Part shown: positions 32,919 through 42,449 of the stretch, piece by piece
Layout: each line of letters opens with the position of its first letter
Numbering within the stretch: position 1 is the stretch's first letter
From: Paracoccaceae bacterium
GTDB lineage: Bacteria; Pseudomonadota; Alphaproteobacteria; Rhodobacterales; Rhodobacteraceae
Assembly (NCBI GenBank): GCA_023260655.1
Contig: JALQUU010000005.1
Span: forward strand, 1 to 64,000
Direction of reading: 5' to 3'
DNA length: 64,000 nucleotides
Position numbers and translations under genes: made by a program
Notes under the pieces: model-generated
What the model was told of the DNA's origin: nothing
Database searches by the model: none
What the model saw: the letters and a program-made list of their open reading frames with translations, nothing else

Positions 32919-33266
32919 ATGCGGGCGATAGCGTTATTAGCGATTCTAGCGGTTCTAGTGGGGTGTGGCAGCGGTACGTCGCGCGGACATTCCGCCCGGG
33001 GCCAATACGCAGCAGCATCAACCAGCGGGCCGATTGCCTCGGCCTGCATGCGCTCGGACCGGAAGGCGCGATCGGGGGCCTTGTGCGGGTGTATCCAGCA
33101 GGTTGCGCATATGACCCTGAGCGAAGCCGACCAGAAGAAGGGCGCGTCTTTCTGGAGCGATCCACAGCGGGCGCAGGATGTGCGGCAGTCGGACAACGTG
33201 TTTAACGAGGCGTTCTGGCTGCGGTGGAAGAACTTCGGCCAGACCTCTGAAGCGATGTGCAGCTAA
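32919..33266 (+). CDS. Small putative lipoprotein of unknown function
   Basis: Hydrophobic leader ending LVGC (lipobox-like), 115 aa. Confidence 0.7.
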   Translation: MRAIALLAILAVLVGCGSGTSRGHSARGQYAAASTSGPIASACMRSDRKARSGALCGCIQQVAHMTLSEADQKKGASFWSDPQRAQDVRQSDNVFNEAFWLRWKNFGQTSEAMCS

Positions 33267-33362
33267 GGCCGGATCGAAGCCCTTTTCGCGACACTTTTTG
33301 ACGCATCTTGCCTTGCTTTGCGCAATTGGGGAGCGCAGGTTTCGGGAAAAAGGGAGCCCCAG

Positions 33363-34592
33363 ATGCGCTTGCAAGACCTTGATGTGATCGTCACCTCGCC
33401 ACCGCCACCCGGTTGGGGCGGGCGGTACTGGATTTTCGTGAAGGTCACGACGGATACGGGCATCACCGGCTGGGGCGAAGTTTATGCCTCGACCGTCGGG
33501 CCGAAAGCGATGGAAGCCGTGATCCGCGATGTGTTCGAGCGGCATATGGCGGGGGAAAATCCGGAGAATATCGAGTTGATGTTCCGCCGTGTCTATTCTT
33601 CGGGTTTCACGCAGCGCCCGGATCCGACGGTGATAGGGGCGTTTTCGGGGCTGGAAATCGCCTGCTGGGATATTTTGGGCAAGGATCGGGACCGGCCTGT
33701 CTGGGCGCTCATTGGCGGCAAGATGAACGAGCGGGTGCGGGCCTATACCTATTTGTACCCTTTGCCGGGAATGAAGGCGGCGGAATTCTGGGTGAGCCCG
33801 GAGATGTCGGCGGAAGCGGCGGCGGAAGCGGTGTCGCGCGGGTATACGGCGGTGAAGTTCGATCCGGCGGGGCCCTACACGATCCGGGGCGGGCATATGC
33901 CGGCGATGTCGGACATCACGCGGTCGGTAGCGTTCTGCAAGACGATCCGCGAGGCGGTGGGGGATCGGGCGGACCTCTTGTTCGGCACACACGGCCAATT
34001 CTCGACGGCAGGCGCGATCCGGATGGGGCAGGCTTTGGAGCCCTATTCGCCCTTGTGGTATGAAGAGCCGGTGCCGCCGGATGATCTGCATTCGATGGCC
34101 ACGGTGGCGCGTTCGGTGCGGATTCCGGTGGCGGCGGGCGAGCGTTTGACGACCAAGGCCGAGTTCGGCGCGGTGTTGCGCGCAGGGGCTGCGGAGATTT
34201 TGCAGCCTGCGCTCGGGCGTGCGGGCGGTATTTGGGAAATGAAGAAAATCGCGGCGATGGCCGAGGTGCATAATGCGCAGATGGCACCACATCTTTACGC
34301 CGGACCGATCGAATGGGCGGCGAATATCCAACTGGTGGTGTCGATCCCGAACCTCTTGATGGCCGAGACCATCGAGACGCCGTTCCATGACCGCATCATC
34401 AAGGGCGGGATCCGCGTGGAAGAGGGCTATGTGCGCGCACCCGAGGCTCCGGGCTTGGGTATCGAGGTGGATGAAGCCTTCTTGCGGGCCCATCCGTTCA
34501 ATGGCGAGGGGCTGCACCTGCAGATGCAGGAAGCGCCTTGTGATTACGCGCATGGCAACCGTTTTGAAGGGGGCGCGCCGCGGGAAGACTGA
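33363..34592 (+). CDS. Mandelate racemase/muconate lactonizing enzyme (enolase superfamily)
   Basis: TGITGWGEVYAS, WYEEPVPPDD, PVAAGERLTTK. Confidence 0.93.
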   Translation: MRLQDLDVIVTSPPPPGWGGRYWIFVKVTTDTGITGWGEVYASTVGPKAMEAVIRDVFERHMAGENPENIELMFRRVYSSGFTQRPDPTVIGAFSGLEIACWDILGKDRDRPVWALIGGKMNERVRAYTYLYPLPGMKAAEFWVSPEMSAEAAAEAVSRGYTAVKFDPAGPYTIRGGHMPAMSDITRSVAFCKTIREAVGDRADLLFGTHGQFSTAGAIRMGQALEPYSPLWYEEPVPPDDLHSMATVARSVRIPVAAGERLTTKAEFGAVLRAGAAEILQPALGRAGGIWEMKKIAAMAEVHNAQMAPHLYAGPIEWAANIQLVVSIPNLLMAETIETPFHDRIIKGGIRVEEGYVRAPEAPGLGIEVDEAFLRAHPFNGEGLHLQMQEAPCDYAHGNRFEGGAPRED

Positions 34593-34664
34593 TTTTTGCG
34601 CGGCGCAGGGCCATGGGGCGGGCAAAAGCGGTGCTAGGTCTCGCATCCGGCGGGACGTTATGCT

Positions 34665-35057
34665 ATGCGAGTGGCATCGATCTTAGAATTGGTTGGTCCT
34701 GTGAACTCGCATAACCCGCCCAAGGCACCCGCACCGCCCGGAGAAATGGCCCGTTCGGCAGAAGCCGCTGCGGCCTATCTGAAGACGCTCGCGCATGAAG
34801 GGCGGTTGATGATCCTGTGCCATTTGGGCTCGGGCGAGAAATCGGTTGGCGAGTTGGAAGAGGCGCTGGGGCTACGGCAGGCGGCTGTAAGCCAGATGCT
34901 GGCGCGCTTGCGCGACGAAGGGCTTGTGACCACGCGCCGCGATGGCAAGACGATTTTCTACAGCCTTGCGGACGAGAACACCGCCGAGGTGATCGCGCTT
35001 CTTTATCGCTTGTTCTGCGCGCCGGATGGCGGGGCGGACGGGCGTTTGAGCTGCTAA
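34665..35057 (+). CDS. ArsR-family transcriptional regulator (start uncertain; ATG at 34746 possible)
   Basis: LKTLAHEGRLMILCHLGSGEKSVGELEEALGLRQAAVSQMLARLRDEGLV. Confidence 0.9.
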   Translation: MRVASILELVGPVNSHNPPKAPAPPGEMARSAEAAAAYLKTLAHEGRLMILCHLGSGEKSVGELEEALGLRQAAVSQMLARLRDEGLVTTRRDGKTIFYSLADENTAEVIALLYRLFCAPDGGADGRLSC

Positions 35058-35112
35058 GCCGCGCTACAGCGCTTCGCTTTAATGTGGAAACGCTTTAAGC
35101 ATAGGATTTGAC

Positions 35113-35156
35113 GCATTTCTTAACCGAAAAAGTCTATCAACTTTTTCTCGAAATGC
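35113..35156. repeat. Nested palindromic intergenic element between convergent arsR and cobW-like genes
   Basis: GCATTTC-ttaacc-GAAAAAGT-ctatca-ACTTTTTC-tc-GAAATGC. Confidence 0.7.
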
Positions 35157-35157
35157 T

Positions 35158-36036
35158 CTAGGCGGCCCACCAGCTTTCGATTTCTTCGGTGGTCAGATTG
35201 GCGGCCGGGCCGAGGGCGACGAGGCGCGTGCGGTCGGTTTCGCTGCGCTTGATTTCCACTTGGCGGCCAACGCGGTGGACTTCCCATGCGGGGGCGTCGA
35301 GGCCGAGAACCTTTCCCTTGATCCGGTAAAGCCCCTCAGGCGCGTTGCTGAGTTTCTCGAAGAGACCTGCGCGGGAGTAGCGCGTTTCGCTTTCGTGGCT
35401 CCAGCCCAGATAGGGCGGATGCGCGGCGGTTTTGGGGGTGAAGGGGCGCGGTAGGATCCCCGAGAGGAGAAGAGGCGCGACCTCGGGGGCGGTTGCGAGG
35501 TCGATTTGCGGGGCGGGGCTAAGGGATTTCAGGCGCGCGGCAAGGGCTTCGGGGATGCCGTTTTCTGCCTTGGAAATCAGGAGCATATCGGCAACGCGGA
35601 CCTGATCCTGTAGCTGGGCGCCGATGAGGGGATCATCGGCAAGTGCGGGCCAGTTTTCAGAATCCACGACCACGGCGATACCACCATAGCTCATTTCCGG
35701 TTCGGTGCGGGCGGCATCGGCAATTTTGGCGGGATCGGCCACGCCGGATGCTTCGATGACGAGATGATCGGGGCGGGGGCGGCGATCTAGGGCGTCACCC
35801 ATGGCCATGAAAAGATCGGAACTCATGGTGCAGCAAACGCAGCCGTTCGAGAGCGTGAGCGTATCGCCATCGGCCGCGGTGATGAGGCTCGCGTCGATGT
35901 TGATCGCGCCGAAGTCATTGACCATGACCATGATGCGCTGGCCGTGATCTTCGGCCAAAAGGCGGTTGAGCAACGTGGTTTTGCCCGCGCCGAGATATCC
36001 TCCCAGCACGGTCAGGGGCAGTCTGGGCAAAGTCAT
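35158..36036 (-). CDS. CobW/COG0523 G3E-family GTP-binding protein (metallochaperone-like)
   Basis: VLGGYLGAGKTTLLNRLL, CVCC motif in LSNGCVCCTMSSDL, EASGVADPAKI. Confidence 0.93.
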   Translation of the reverse strand: MTLPRLPLTVLGGYLGAGKTTLLNRLLAEDHGQRIMVMVNDFGAINIDASLITAADGDTLTLSNGCVCCTMSSDLFMAMGDALDRRPRPDHLVIEASGVADPAKIADAARTEPEMSYGGIAVVVDSENWPALADDPLIGAQLQDQVRVADMLLISKAENGIPEALAARLKSLSPAPQIDLATAPEVAPLLLSGILPRPFTPKTAAHPPYLGWSHESETRYSRAGLFEKLSNAPEGLYRIKGKVLGLDAPAWEVHRVGRQVEIKRSETDRTRLVALGPAANLTTEEIESWWAA

Positions 36037-37661
36037 GCCGTAAACACCTCTCCTCCGAGGACGGTTCCGAGTACGGGCACATCCTTGAGGGCGGCGGGGT
36101 CGACTGCAAGGGGGTCATCGCCCAAAACGGCGAAATCGGCGCGTTTGCCAGCTTCGATTGAGCCGATCTCGCTGTCCATATGCATGGTGTAGGCGGCGCC
36201 GAGGGTGATGGCGTGCAGTGCTTCCATGACGCTTACGCGCTGGGCTTTACCGAGAGTGCGGCCGGTCATGGTTTGGCGGTTCACGGCGCACCATGCGGTG
36301 AAGAGCGGGCCGAGGGGCGTAACCGGCGCGTCGGAGTGGATGGTGGCGTGCACGCCGGTATCCAGAGCGGAGCGGAGCGCATCCATCCGCTCGGCGCGGT
36401 CATTGCCGATGGTCAGCGCGGCGTGCTGATCGCCGTAATACCAGATGTGGTTCGAGAAGATGTTTACGCAGATGCCGAGATCGCGGCAGCGCTCGAACTG
36501 GTCGACGCCCATCATCTGGGCGTGTTGCAGGATGTGGCGGGCATCGCGCCACGGGTGGCGGCGTGCGGAAAGGGCGATGGCTTCGATGGCGACGGCGCTG
36601 GCTTCGTCGCCGTTGGTGTGGATGTTCATCTGCACACCTGAGGCCTGCATCGCATCCACCATGGCATGGATTTCCTCGGGAGCCATGTTCCAGATGCCGT
36701 TCGGTTGACCGCCAACATAGCCCGGCCATTTCACGCGGGCGGTCCAGCCCTGAATGGAGCCGTCTGTCATGAGTTTGACGGTGCCGAGGCGGAGGCGATC
36801 TGTGGATTTTGCCTTGTAGCGCAGCGCCATTTGGGCACTCTCGGCGGGGTTGGTGCCTGCGACGCCTAGAGCCGGGGCAAGGCGGATCGGGAATGTTTTC
36901 TCGCCCGTGACTTTCAGGAGGCGGGCGACATCTTCGTCTTCCAACTGGGCGTAAAGATCGGTGGCCGTGGTGACGCCTGCGCGGCGGCAGACTTCGGCGT
37001 AAGTACGGATGGCCGCTTCGGTTTTGGTCATCTGTCGGAAATCGATGCCGCAACGGCGCATCAGCGGGAACATGGCGGCCATTTCCTGCAACTCGCCCGT
37101 GGGTTCGCCATCGCGGCCTTTGACCACGCCTTCGGCATTGGTGTGGCGATCATAGCCGACCATTTCGAGGGCTTTCGAATTCACGCCCATGAGGTGGAAG
37201 TTGGCATACATGATGACAACGGGGCGGGTGGTGGAAATCGCGTCGAGATGCTTTTTGCTCAGGCGCTCGCCGGAGAAGAAGATCGGATCGAGGCCCCAGC
37301 CGACGAGGGGTTCGCCTTCGGGGAGGGATTTCTCGACTTCTTTGAGATCGGCCACGACAGAGGCGAGATCGGGTTTGCCTTTCCAACATTTTCCTTGGGG
37401 GTCCATGCGGTCATGGTAGCCCGCATAGAAGAAATTCCAGATGACGCCTGCCATCATATGCGCGTGGCCTTCGACCATGCCGGGCATGAGCACCTGATCC
37501 GCGAAGAGGGTGTCGTGGTGCACGGGGCCCCATTGATCGGCGCAATCGCTGCCGCCGACTGCGAGCACCTTGCCGTCGCGCACCGCTACATGGGTGGCTT
37601 CGGGGCGGTTCGGGTCCATCGTGATGATTTTCCGCGCGCTGTAGACGGTGATCTGGCTCAT
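36033..37661 (-). CDS. YtcJ-like metal-dependent amidohydrolase
   Basis: GHAHMM, IHTNGDEAS, HSDAPVTPLGP; C-terminal GSIEAGKRADFAVLGDDP. Confidence 0.92.
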   Translation of the reverse strand: MSQITVYSARKIITMDPNRPEATHVAVRDGKVLAVGGSDCADQWGPVHHDTLFADQVLMPGMVEGHAHMMAGVIWNFFYAGYHDRMDPQGKCWKGKPDLASVVADLKEVEKSLPEGEPLVGWGLDPIFFSGERLSKKHLDAISTTRPVVIMYANFHLMGVNSKALEMVGYDRHTNAEGVVKGRDGEPTGELQEMAAMFPLMRRCGIDFRQMTKTEAAIRTYAEVCRRAGVTTATDLYAQLEDEDVARLLKVTGEKTFPIRLAPALGVAGTNPAESAQMALRYKAKSTDRLRLGTVKLMTDGSIQGWTARVKWPGYVGGQPNGIWNMAPEEIHAMVDAMQASGVQMNIHTNGDEASAVAIEAIALSARRHPWRDARHILQHAQMMGVDQFERCRDLGICVNIFSNHIWYYGDQHAALTIGNDRAERMDALRSALDTGVHATIHSDAPVTPLGPLFTAWCAVNRQTMTGRTLGKAQRVSVMEALHAITLGAAYTMHMDSEIGSIEAGKRADFAVLGDDPLAVDPAALKDVPVLGTVLGGEVFTA

Positions 37662-37756
37662 TTTGGGCTCCCTGTTTGTCTCAGGCGTAAACGAGCTTTG
37701 AGGTTAGGAAAAATAGATTTACTGTCGAGGTAAGGCACAGAAATTGTGGGAATGGC

Positions 37757-38680
37757 ATGAGCTTCACGTTAAAGCAGTTACGCTACTTCGATGCGGCGTT
37801 GCGGACAGGGTCGATCGCCGGGGCAGCAACGGAAATGCACATTTCCCAAAGCTCGATCACTGCGGCCATTGATGCCATCGAGCAGTCCGCAGGCGCAGAG
37901 TTGTTCCGGCGCGTGCCAGCGAAAGGATTGCAGCAGACGGAAACCGGCCGGGCTGTGGGGGCGCGGGTAGCACAGTTCCTCGAACAGGCGCGGATTTTCG
38001 AAGCGGACCTGATGTCTGTGAAGGGGGATCCGGCGGGCACGCTACATATGGGGTGTTATGCGCCGACAGCCCCTTATGTTTTGCCGCGACTGCTCAAGCG
38101 TCTGTCAGCGGCGCATCCGGGGATCCGCGTCGATTTGAAGGAAGGCGATTTCGAATCGATGGTGCAGCGGCTTGTTTCGGGCTCTATCGATGTGGCGCTG
38201 ACCTATCGGCGTACGGTTCCGGAAGGCATGGCTTTCGACCCGTTGCTGATTGCGCGTCCTTGGGCGGTGTTGCCGGAGGATAGCCCTTTGGCTGCGCAAG
38301 AGGCGGTTAGGTTAGAGGAACTGGCCCCTTTGCCGATGGTGCTGCTGGACCTGCCAACCACGGAAATCTACTTCCGCAAGGTTTTCGCGGATCACGGGCT
38401 CACACCGAATGTGGTGCATCGCACGAAGTCGAGTTCGGTGCTGCGCGGGTTGGTGGCCAGCGGCTTCGGATATTCCGTGCTCAATATCTGCGGCACGGCG
38501 GACCGTTTGGGCGGCTCGGGATATGTTTCGCGGCCTATTCTGGGAGAGTTGGATTGCCCCGAGTTCGGTGCGGCCTACGCGCCTGCAACGCGGAAATCGG
38601 CGATTGTCGAGGCTGTTCTGGCAGTTGCACGCTCGCTTTCGCAAGAACGGGCCTTCGAGGATCTGGTTCTCAAACCCTGA
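37757..38680 (+). CDS. LysR-family transcriptional regulator
   Basis: MSFTLKQLRYFDAALRTGSIAGAATEMHISQSSITAAI HTH; divergent from the amidohydrolase. Confidence 0.93.
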   Translation: MSFTLKQLRYFDAALRTGSIAGAATEMHISQSSITAAIDAIEQSAGAELFRRVPAKGLQQTETGRAVGARVAQFLEQARIFEADLMSVKGDPAGTLHMGCYAPTAPYVLPRLLKRLSAAHPGIRVDLKEGDFESMVQRLVSGSIDVALTYRRTVPEGMAFDPLLIARPWAVLPEDSPLAAQEAVRLEELAPLPMVLLDLPTTEIYFRKVFADHGLTPNVVHRTKSSSVLRGLVASGFGYSVLNICGTADRLGGSGYVSRPILGELDCPEFGAAYAPATRKSAIVEAVLAVARSLSQERAFEDLVLKP

Positions 38681-38787
38681 AAGGGTTGACGTATTTTATG
38701 TGGTTAATCTCACCACAAAACGCTGTTTTCCGTGGGAAAGGAGGCGGCTAGCCTATCGGAAACAACCGGACAACAGGGAGTCCATCA

Positions 38788-40341
38788 ATGAAACTCATGA
38801 CCCGTCTGATGGGAGCCGCGGCGATTGCGGTTTCTGCCATGTCAGCCACGCCGCTTTGGGCGGATGGCTCGCTTGTAATCATGTCGACGCAGGTGCCGCG
38901 CCACTTGAACGGTGCCGTGCAATCCGGCATCGCCACGGCTGTGCCTTCGACACAGTTGTTCGCCTCGCTTGTGCGCTACGACAACGGCTGGGATCCGCAG
39001 CCCTATCTGGCGAAATCGTGGGATACCTCGGCTGACGGCAAGTCGGTGACCTTCCATCTCGTTGAAGGCGCGACCTTCCATGATGGCAAGCCGATCACCT
39101 CGGAAGACGTAGCGTTCTCGATCATGACGATCAAGGCGAACCACCCGTTCCAGTCCATGTTCGCGCCTGTTGAAGCGGTGGAAACGCCTGATGCGAACAC
39201 GGCAGTGATCAAGCTCGCACAGCCGCACCCCGCGCTAATGCTGGCGCTTTCGCCCGCACTTGCGCCGATCATTCCGAAGCATGTGTATGGCGACGGGCAG
39301 GATGTGAAATCGCACCCAGCGAACAGCGCGGTGGTGGGGTCTGGCCCCTTCAAGCTGAAGGAATTCACACCGGGTGAGGCGATTGTTCTGGAGAAGAACC
39401 CGAACTTCTTCGTCGATGGCCGCCCGGTTCTGGACGAGATCCTGATCCGTATAGTGAAGGACCCCTCGGCGCTTCTGATCGCGATGGAGAACGGCGAAGG
39501 GGATATGTATCCCTTCATGGCAGGCAGTCAGGAAATCAAGCGTTTGCAAGGTGTTGACGCGCTTGAGGTGACTGCGGAGGGCTATGCCGCGATCGGTCCG
39601 ATCAACTGGCTCGCCTTCAATACGGCCTCGCCCAAACTGGGCGATAAGCGGGTGCGTCAGGCGATTGCCTATGCCGTGGACCGTGATTTCATCATCAAGG
39701 CGCTGCACCGTGGCGTGTCGACCGCACAGCACGGCCCGATCATCGAAAGCTCGCCCTTCTTCGAGGCTGGTGTCGAGGAGTACAAGGTTGATCTGGAGAA
39801 GTCGAAAGCGCTCTTGGCAGAAGCCGGCGTTGCGCTGCCGCTTGCGCTGACGATCGACTATATTCCCGGCCCCAAAGAGCAGCAGCAATCCATCGCGGAA
39901 TACCTCAAGTCGCAGCTGAAGAAGATCGGTATCGAGCTTGAAGTGCGAGCAGCCCCCGACTTCCCGACTTGGGCAGGCCGCGTAGGCGGGCATGACTTCG
40001 ATCTGACGATGGACGTGGTGTTCAACTGGGGTGACCCGGTGATCGGTGTGCACCGCACCTACCTCAGCTCCAACATCCGCAAGGGTGTGATCTGGTCGAA
40101 CACTCAGAATTACTCCAACCCGAAAGTGGACGAGCTGCTGGCGGCTGCCGCCGTGGAACAGGATATGGCCAAGCGCAAGGCACTCTATTCCGAGTTCCAG
40201 AAGATCGTCGTGGACGAGGTTCCGATCATGTTCCTCAACGCGTCGCCTTATCATACCGCCTATAAAGACGGCATCGAGAACGCGCCGATGGGCATCTGGG
40301 GCACGGCTCACCCGATGGATACGGTTAGCTGGAAGAAATAA
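38788..40341 (+). CDS. ABC transporter substrate-binding protein, dipeptide/oligopeptide type
   Basis: Signal peptide; LAKSWDTSADGKSVTFHLVEGATFHDGKPITSEDVAFS. Confidence 0.94.
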   Translation: MKLMTRLMGAAAIAVSAMSATPLWADGSLVIMSTQVPRHLNGAVQSGIATAVPSTQLFASLVRYDNGWDPQPYLAKSWDTSADGKSVTFHLVEGATFHDGKPITSEDVAFSIMTIKANHPFQSMFAPVEAVETPDANTAVIKLAQPHPALMLALSPALAPIIPKHVYGDGQDVKSHPANSAVVGSGPFKLKEFTPGEAIVLEKNPNFFVDGRPVLDEILIRIVKDPSALLIAMENGEGDMYPFMAGSQEIKRLQGVDALEVTAEGYAAIGPINWLAFNTASPKLGDKRVRQAIAYAVDRDFIIKALHRGVSTAQHGPIIESSPFFEAGVEEYKVDLEKSKALLAEAGVALPLALTIDYIPGPKEQQQSIAEYLKSQLKKIGIELEVRAAPDFPTWAGRVGGHDFDLTMDVVFNWGDPVIGVHRTYLSSNIRKGVIWSNTQNYSNPKVDELLAAAAVEQDMAKRKALYSEFQKIVVDEVPIMFLNASPYHTAYKDGIENAPMGIWGTAHPMDTVSWKK

Positions 40342-40418
40342 GGCGGCACTGGTGTAACCTTTGAAAGCAGGGCCGCGCTGATAAGTGGCGCGGCCCTTGA
40401 TGTTTGAATGGAGCGGAC

Positions 40419-41393
40419 ATGAACGCATCCTTCCTGCTGCGGCGCGTCTTCTACGGCATCTTGCTGATGCTCGGCGTTGTGGTGCTGAACTTCCTTCTGA
40501 TCCGGCTTGCGCCCGGCGATCCCGCGGTGGTGATCGCGGGGGAAATGGGCGGGGTCTCCGAAGAGATGCTGGCGCAGATCCGTGCGGATTACGGCCTCGA
40601 CAAGCCCGTTCTGGTTCAACTCGGGATCTATCTGGGGAATGTGCTGCAGGGGGACTTGGGGCAATCCTTCTTCTTCAACCAACCCGTGACCAAGCTGATT
40701 GCCCTGCGGGTCTGGCCAACGATCCTTCTCGTTATTTCGGCGTTGGTGCTCTCGATCACTGCCGGAGTTACTTTGGGCGTTCTCGCAGCCCGGAAACCCA
40801 ATGGGTTGATGTCAGCCTTCGTCGCGATCTTTTCGACCATCGGCTATGCGGTGCCGGTGTTCTGGACGGGGATCATGCTGATCATTCTCTTTGCTTCGAT
40901 TTTCCCGATATTTCCGGTGGAAGGGATGCAGAACGTCCGATTGCGGGATGCGAACCCCTTCGTTCAGGCGGTCGATATCGCGCATCATCTGGTGCTCCCG
41001 GCCTTCACCCTCGCGGTGATCTACCTTGCCCAATACGCCCGCCTTTCGAGAGCCTCGATGCTGGAAGTGCTCGGCTCCGACTACATCCGGACGGCGCGCG
41101 CCAAGGGGGCCTCGGAAGGCACGGTTCTGTTCAAACACGCACTCAGGAACGCCGCGCTGCCGATCCTGACGGTGGCTGGCCTCCAGTTCGGCAACCTGAT
41201 CTCCGGTGCACTCCTCGTAGAGACGGTCTTCAACTGGCCAGGCATGGGGCGCCTGGCCTTCGACTCGATCCTGCGTCGCGATTACCCGACGATCATGGGT
41301 GTCTTGTTCTTTGCCTCCGCCATGGTGGTGATCGCCAATATCCTGACCGATCTGAGCTACCGCGTGGCCGATCCAAGATTGAGAGGGCGGTGA
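40419..41393 (+). CDS. Dipeptide-type ABC transporter permease (DppB-like)
   Basis: NFLLIRLAPGDPA; RTARAKGASEGTVLFKHALRNAALPILTV. Confidence 0.94.
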   Translation: MNASFLLRRVFYGILLMLGVVVLNFLLIRLAPGDPAVVIAGEMGGVSEEMLAQIRADYGLDKPVLVQLGIYLGNVLQGDLGQSFFFNQPVTKLIALRVWPTILLVISALVLSITAGVTLGVLAARKPNGLMSAFVAIFSTIGYAVPVFWTGIMLIILFASIFPIFPVEGMQNVRLRDANPFVQAVDIAHHLVLPAFTLAVIYLAQYARLSRASMLEVLGSDYIRTARAKGASEGTVLFKHALRNAALPILTVAGLQFGNLISGALLVETVFNWPGMGRLAFDSILRRDYPTIMGVLFFASAMVVIANILTDLSYRVADPRLRGR

Positions 41394-41436
41394 CGATGGC
41401 GAGGACAGAACGGGGAGCCAGCCCCCCGAAACCCCC

Positions 41437-41505
41437 CGGGATATTTGCGCCAATGCGAAAGCACGCGATGGTCTTTCATATTGGCAAAAATATCCAAATA
41501 TCCCG
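41437..41505. repeat. Imperfect inverted repeat between dppB- and dppC-like genes
   Basis: CGGGATATTTGCGCCAATGCGAAAG facing CTTTCATATTGGCAAAAATATCCAAATATCCCG. Confidence 0.65.
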
Positions 41506-41576
41506 AGGAGGAGCGCGAGCGACGACGAGACAAAAGACCGGCGGCGAAGCCGCGCCATATGATTGGAAGACGCGCG

Positions 41577-42449
41577 ATGAGTGAGAGCGGGCAAGGGTTG
41601 CAGGCGGCGAGTCCGGCGCGGGAGGCGTGGCGTATGTTTCGGCGGAATATTCCGGCGCTTTTCGGCGTGGCGGTTCTTGCGTCGATCATTCTACTGACGC
41701 TTTACGGGACATTTTTCTACGGGGGTGATCCCTTCGAGGTAGTCTGGGCACCGCATGAGCGGCCGGGGGTCGAGGCGGGGTTCCCGCTCGGAACCGATTA
41801 TCTCGGGCGCAATATTCTCGCAGGCATTCTCACCGGAGGTGGGCCGACTTTGGCGGTGGGCGCGGCGGCGGCGTTGCTCACGATGGTGATCGGGATCAGC
41901 CTTGGCGCTTTGGCGGGGTATTATGGCGGGTGGGTGGATAACCTGCTGATGCGGGTCACCGAGTTTTTCCAGGTTTTGCCAGCGCTTCTTTTTGCGATGG
42001 TTCTGGTGACTTTGTTCAGCCCGTCGCTGGTGACAATCGCGGTGGCCATCGGGGTTGTGAGTTGGCCGCAGACGGCGCGTTTGACGCGGGCGGAGTTTCT
42101 CAAGATCAAGGAGCTCGAATACGTCACGGCAGCGCGGGCGATCGGGGCCAAGAACGGGCGGATCATGTGGCGGGTTATCCTGCCTAATGCGGCGCCGCCT
42201 TTGATCGTTTCGGCCACTCTGACCATCGGGGTCGCGATCCTCTTCGAGGCGGGGCTTTCCTTCCTTGGTTTGGGCGATCCGAACGTGATGAGTTGGGGCC
42301 TCATGATCGGGGCGAACCGCGATTACATTCTGGATGCGTGGTGGCCTGTGACCTTCCCGGGGCTTGCGATTTTCCTCACGGTTTTCTCGGTCAGCCTGAT
42401 CGGGGACGGCCTGAACGATGCTTTCAATCCGAAGCTGAGGGAAAGATGA
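41577..42449 (+). CDS. Dipeptide-type ABC transporter permease (DppC-like)
   Basis: FPLGTDYLGRNILAGIL; ARAIGAKNGRIMWRVILPNAAPPLIV. Confidence 0.94.
   Translation: MSESGQGLQAASPAREAWRMFRRNIPALFGVAVLASIILLTLYGTFFYGGDPFEVVWAPHERPGVEAGFPLGTDYLGRNILAGILTGGGPTLAVGAAAALLTMVIGISLGALAGYYGGWVDNLLMRVTEFFQVLPALLFAMVLVTLFSPSLVTIAVAIGVVSWPQTARLTRAEFLKIKELEYVTAARAIGAKNGRIMWRVILPNAAPPLIVSATLTIGVAILFEAGLSFLGLGDPNVMSWGLMIGANRDYILDAWWPVTFPGLAIFLTVFSVSLIGDGLNDAFNPKLRER

Noticed and set aside
30836-33205. 789-aa plus-strand ORF
   Set aside because: Antisense to lepA, which is unmistakable; composition typical of a mirror frame.
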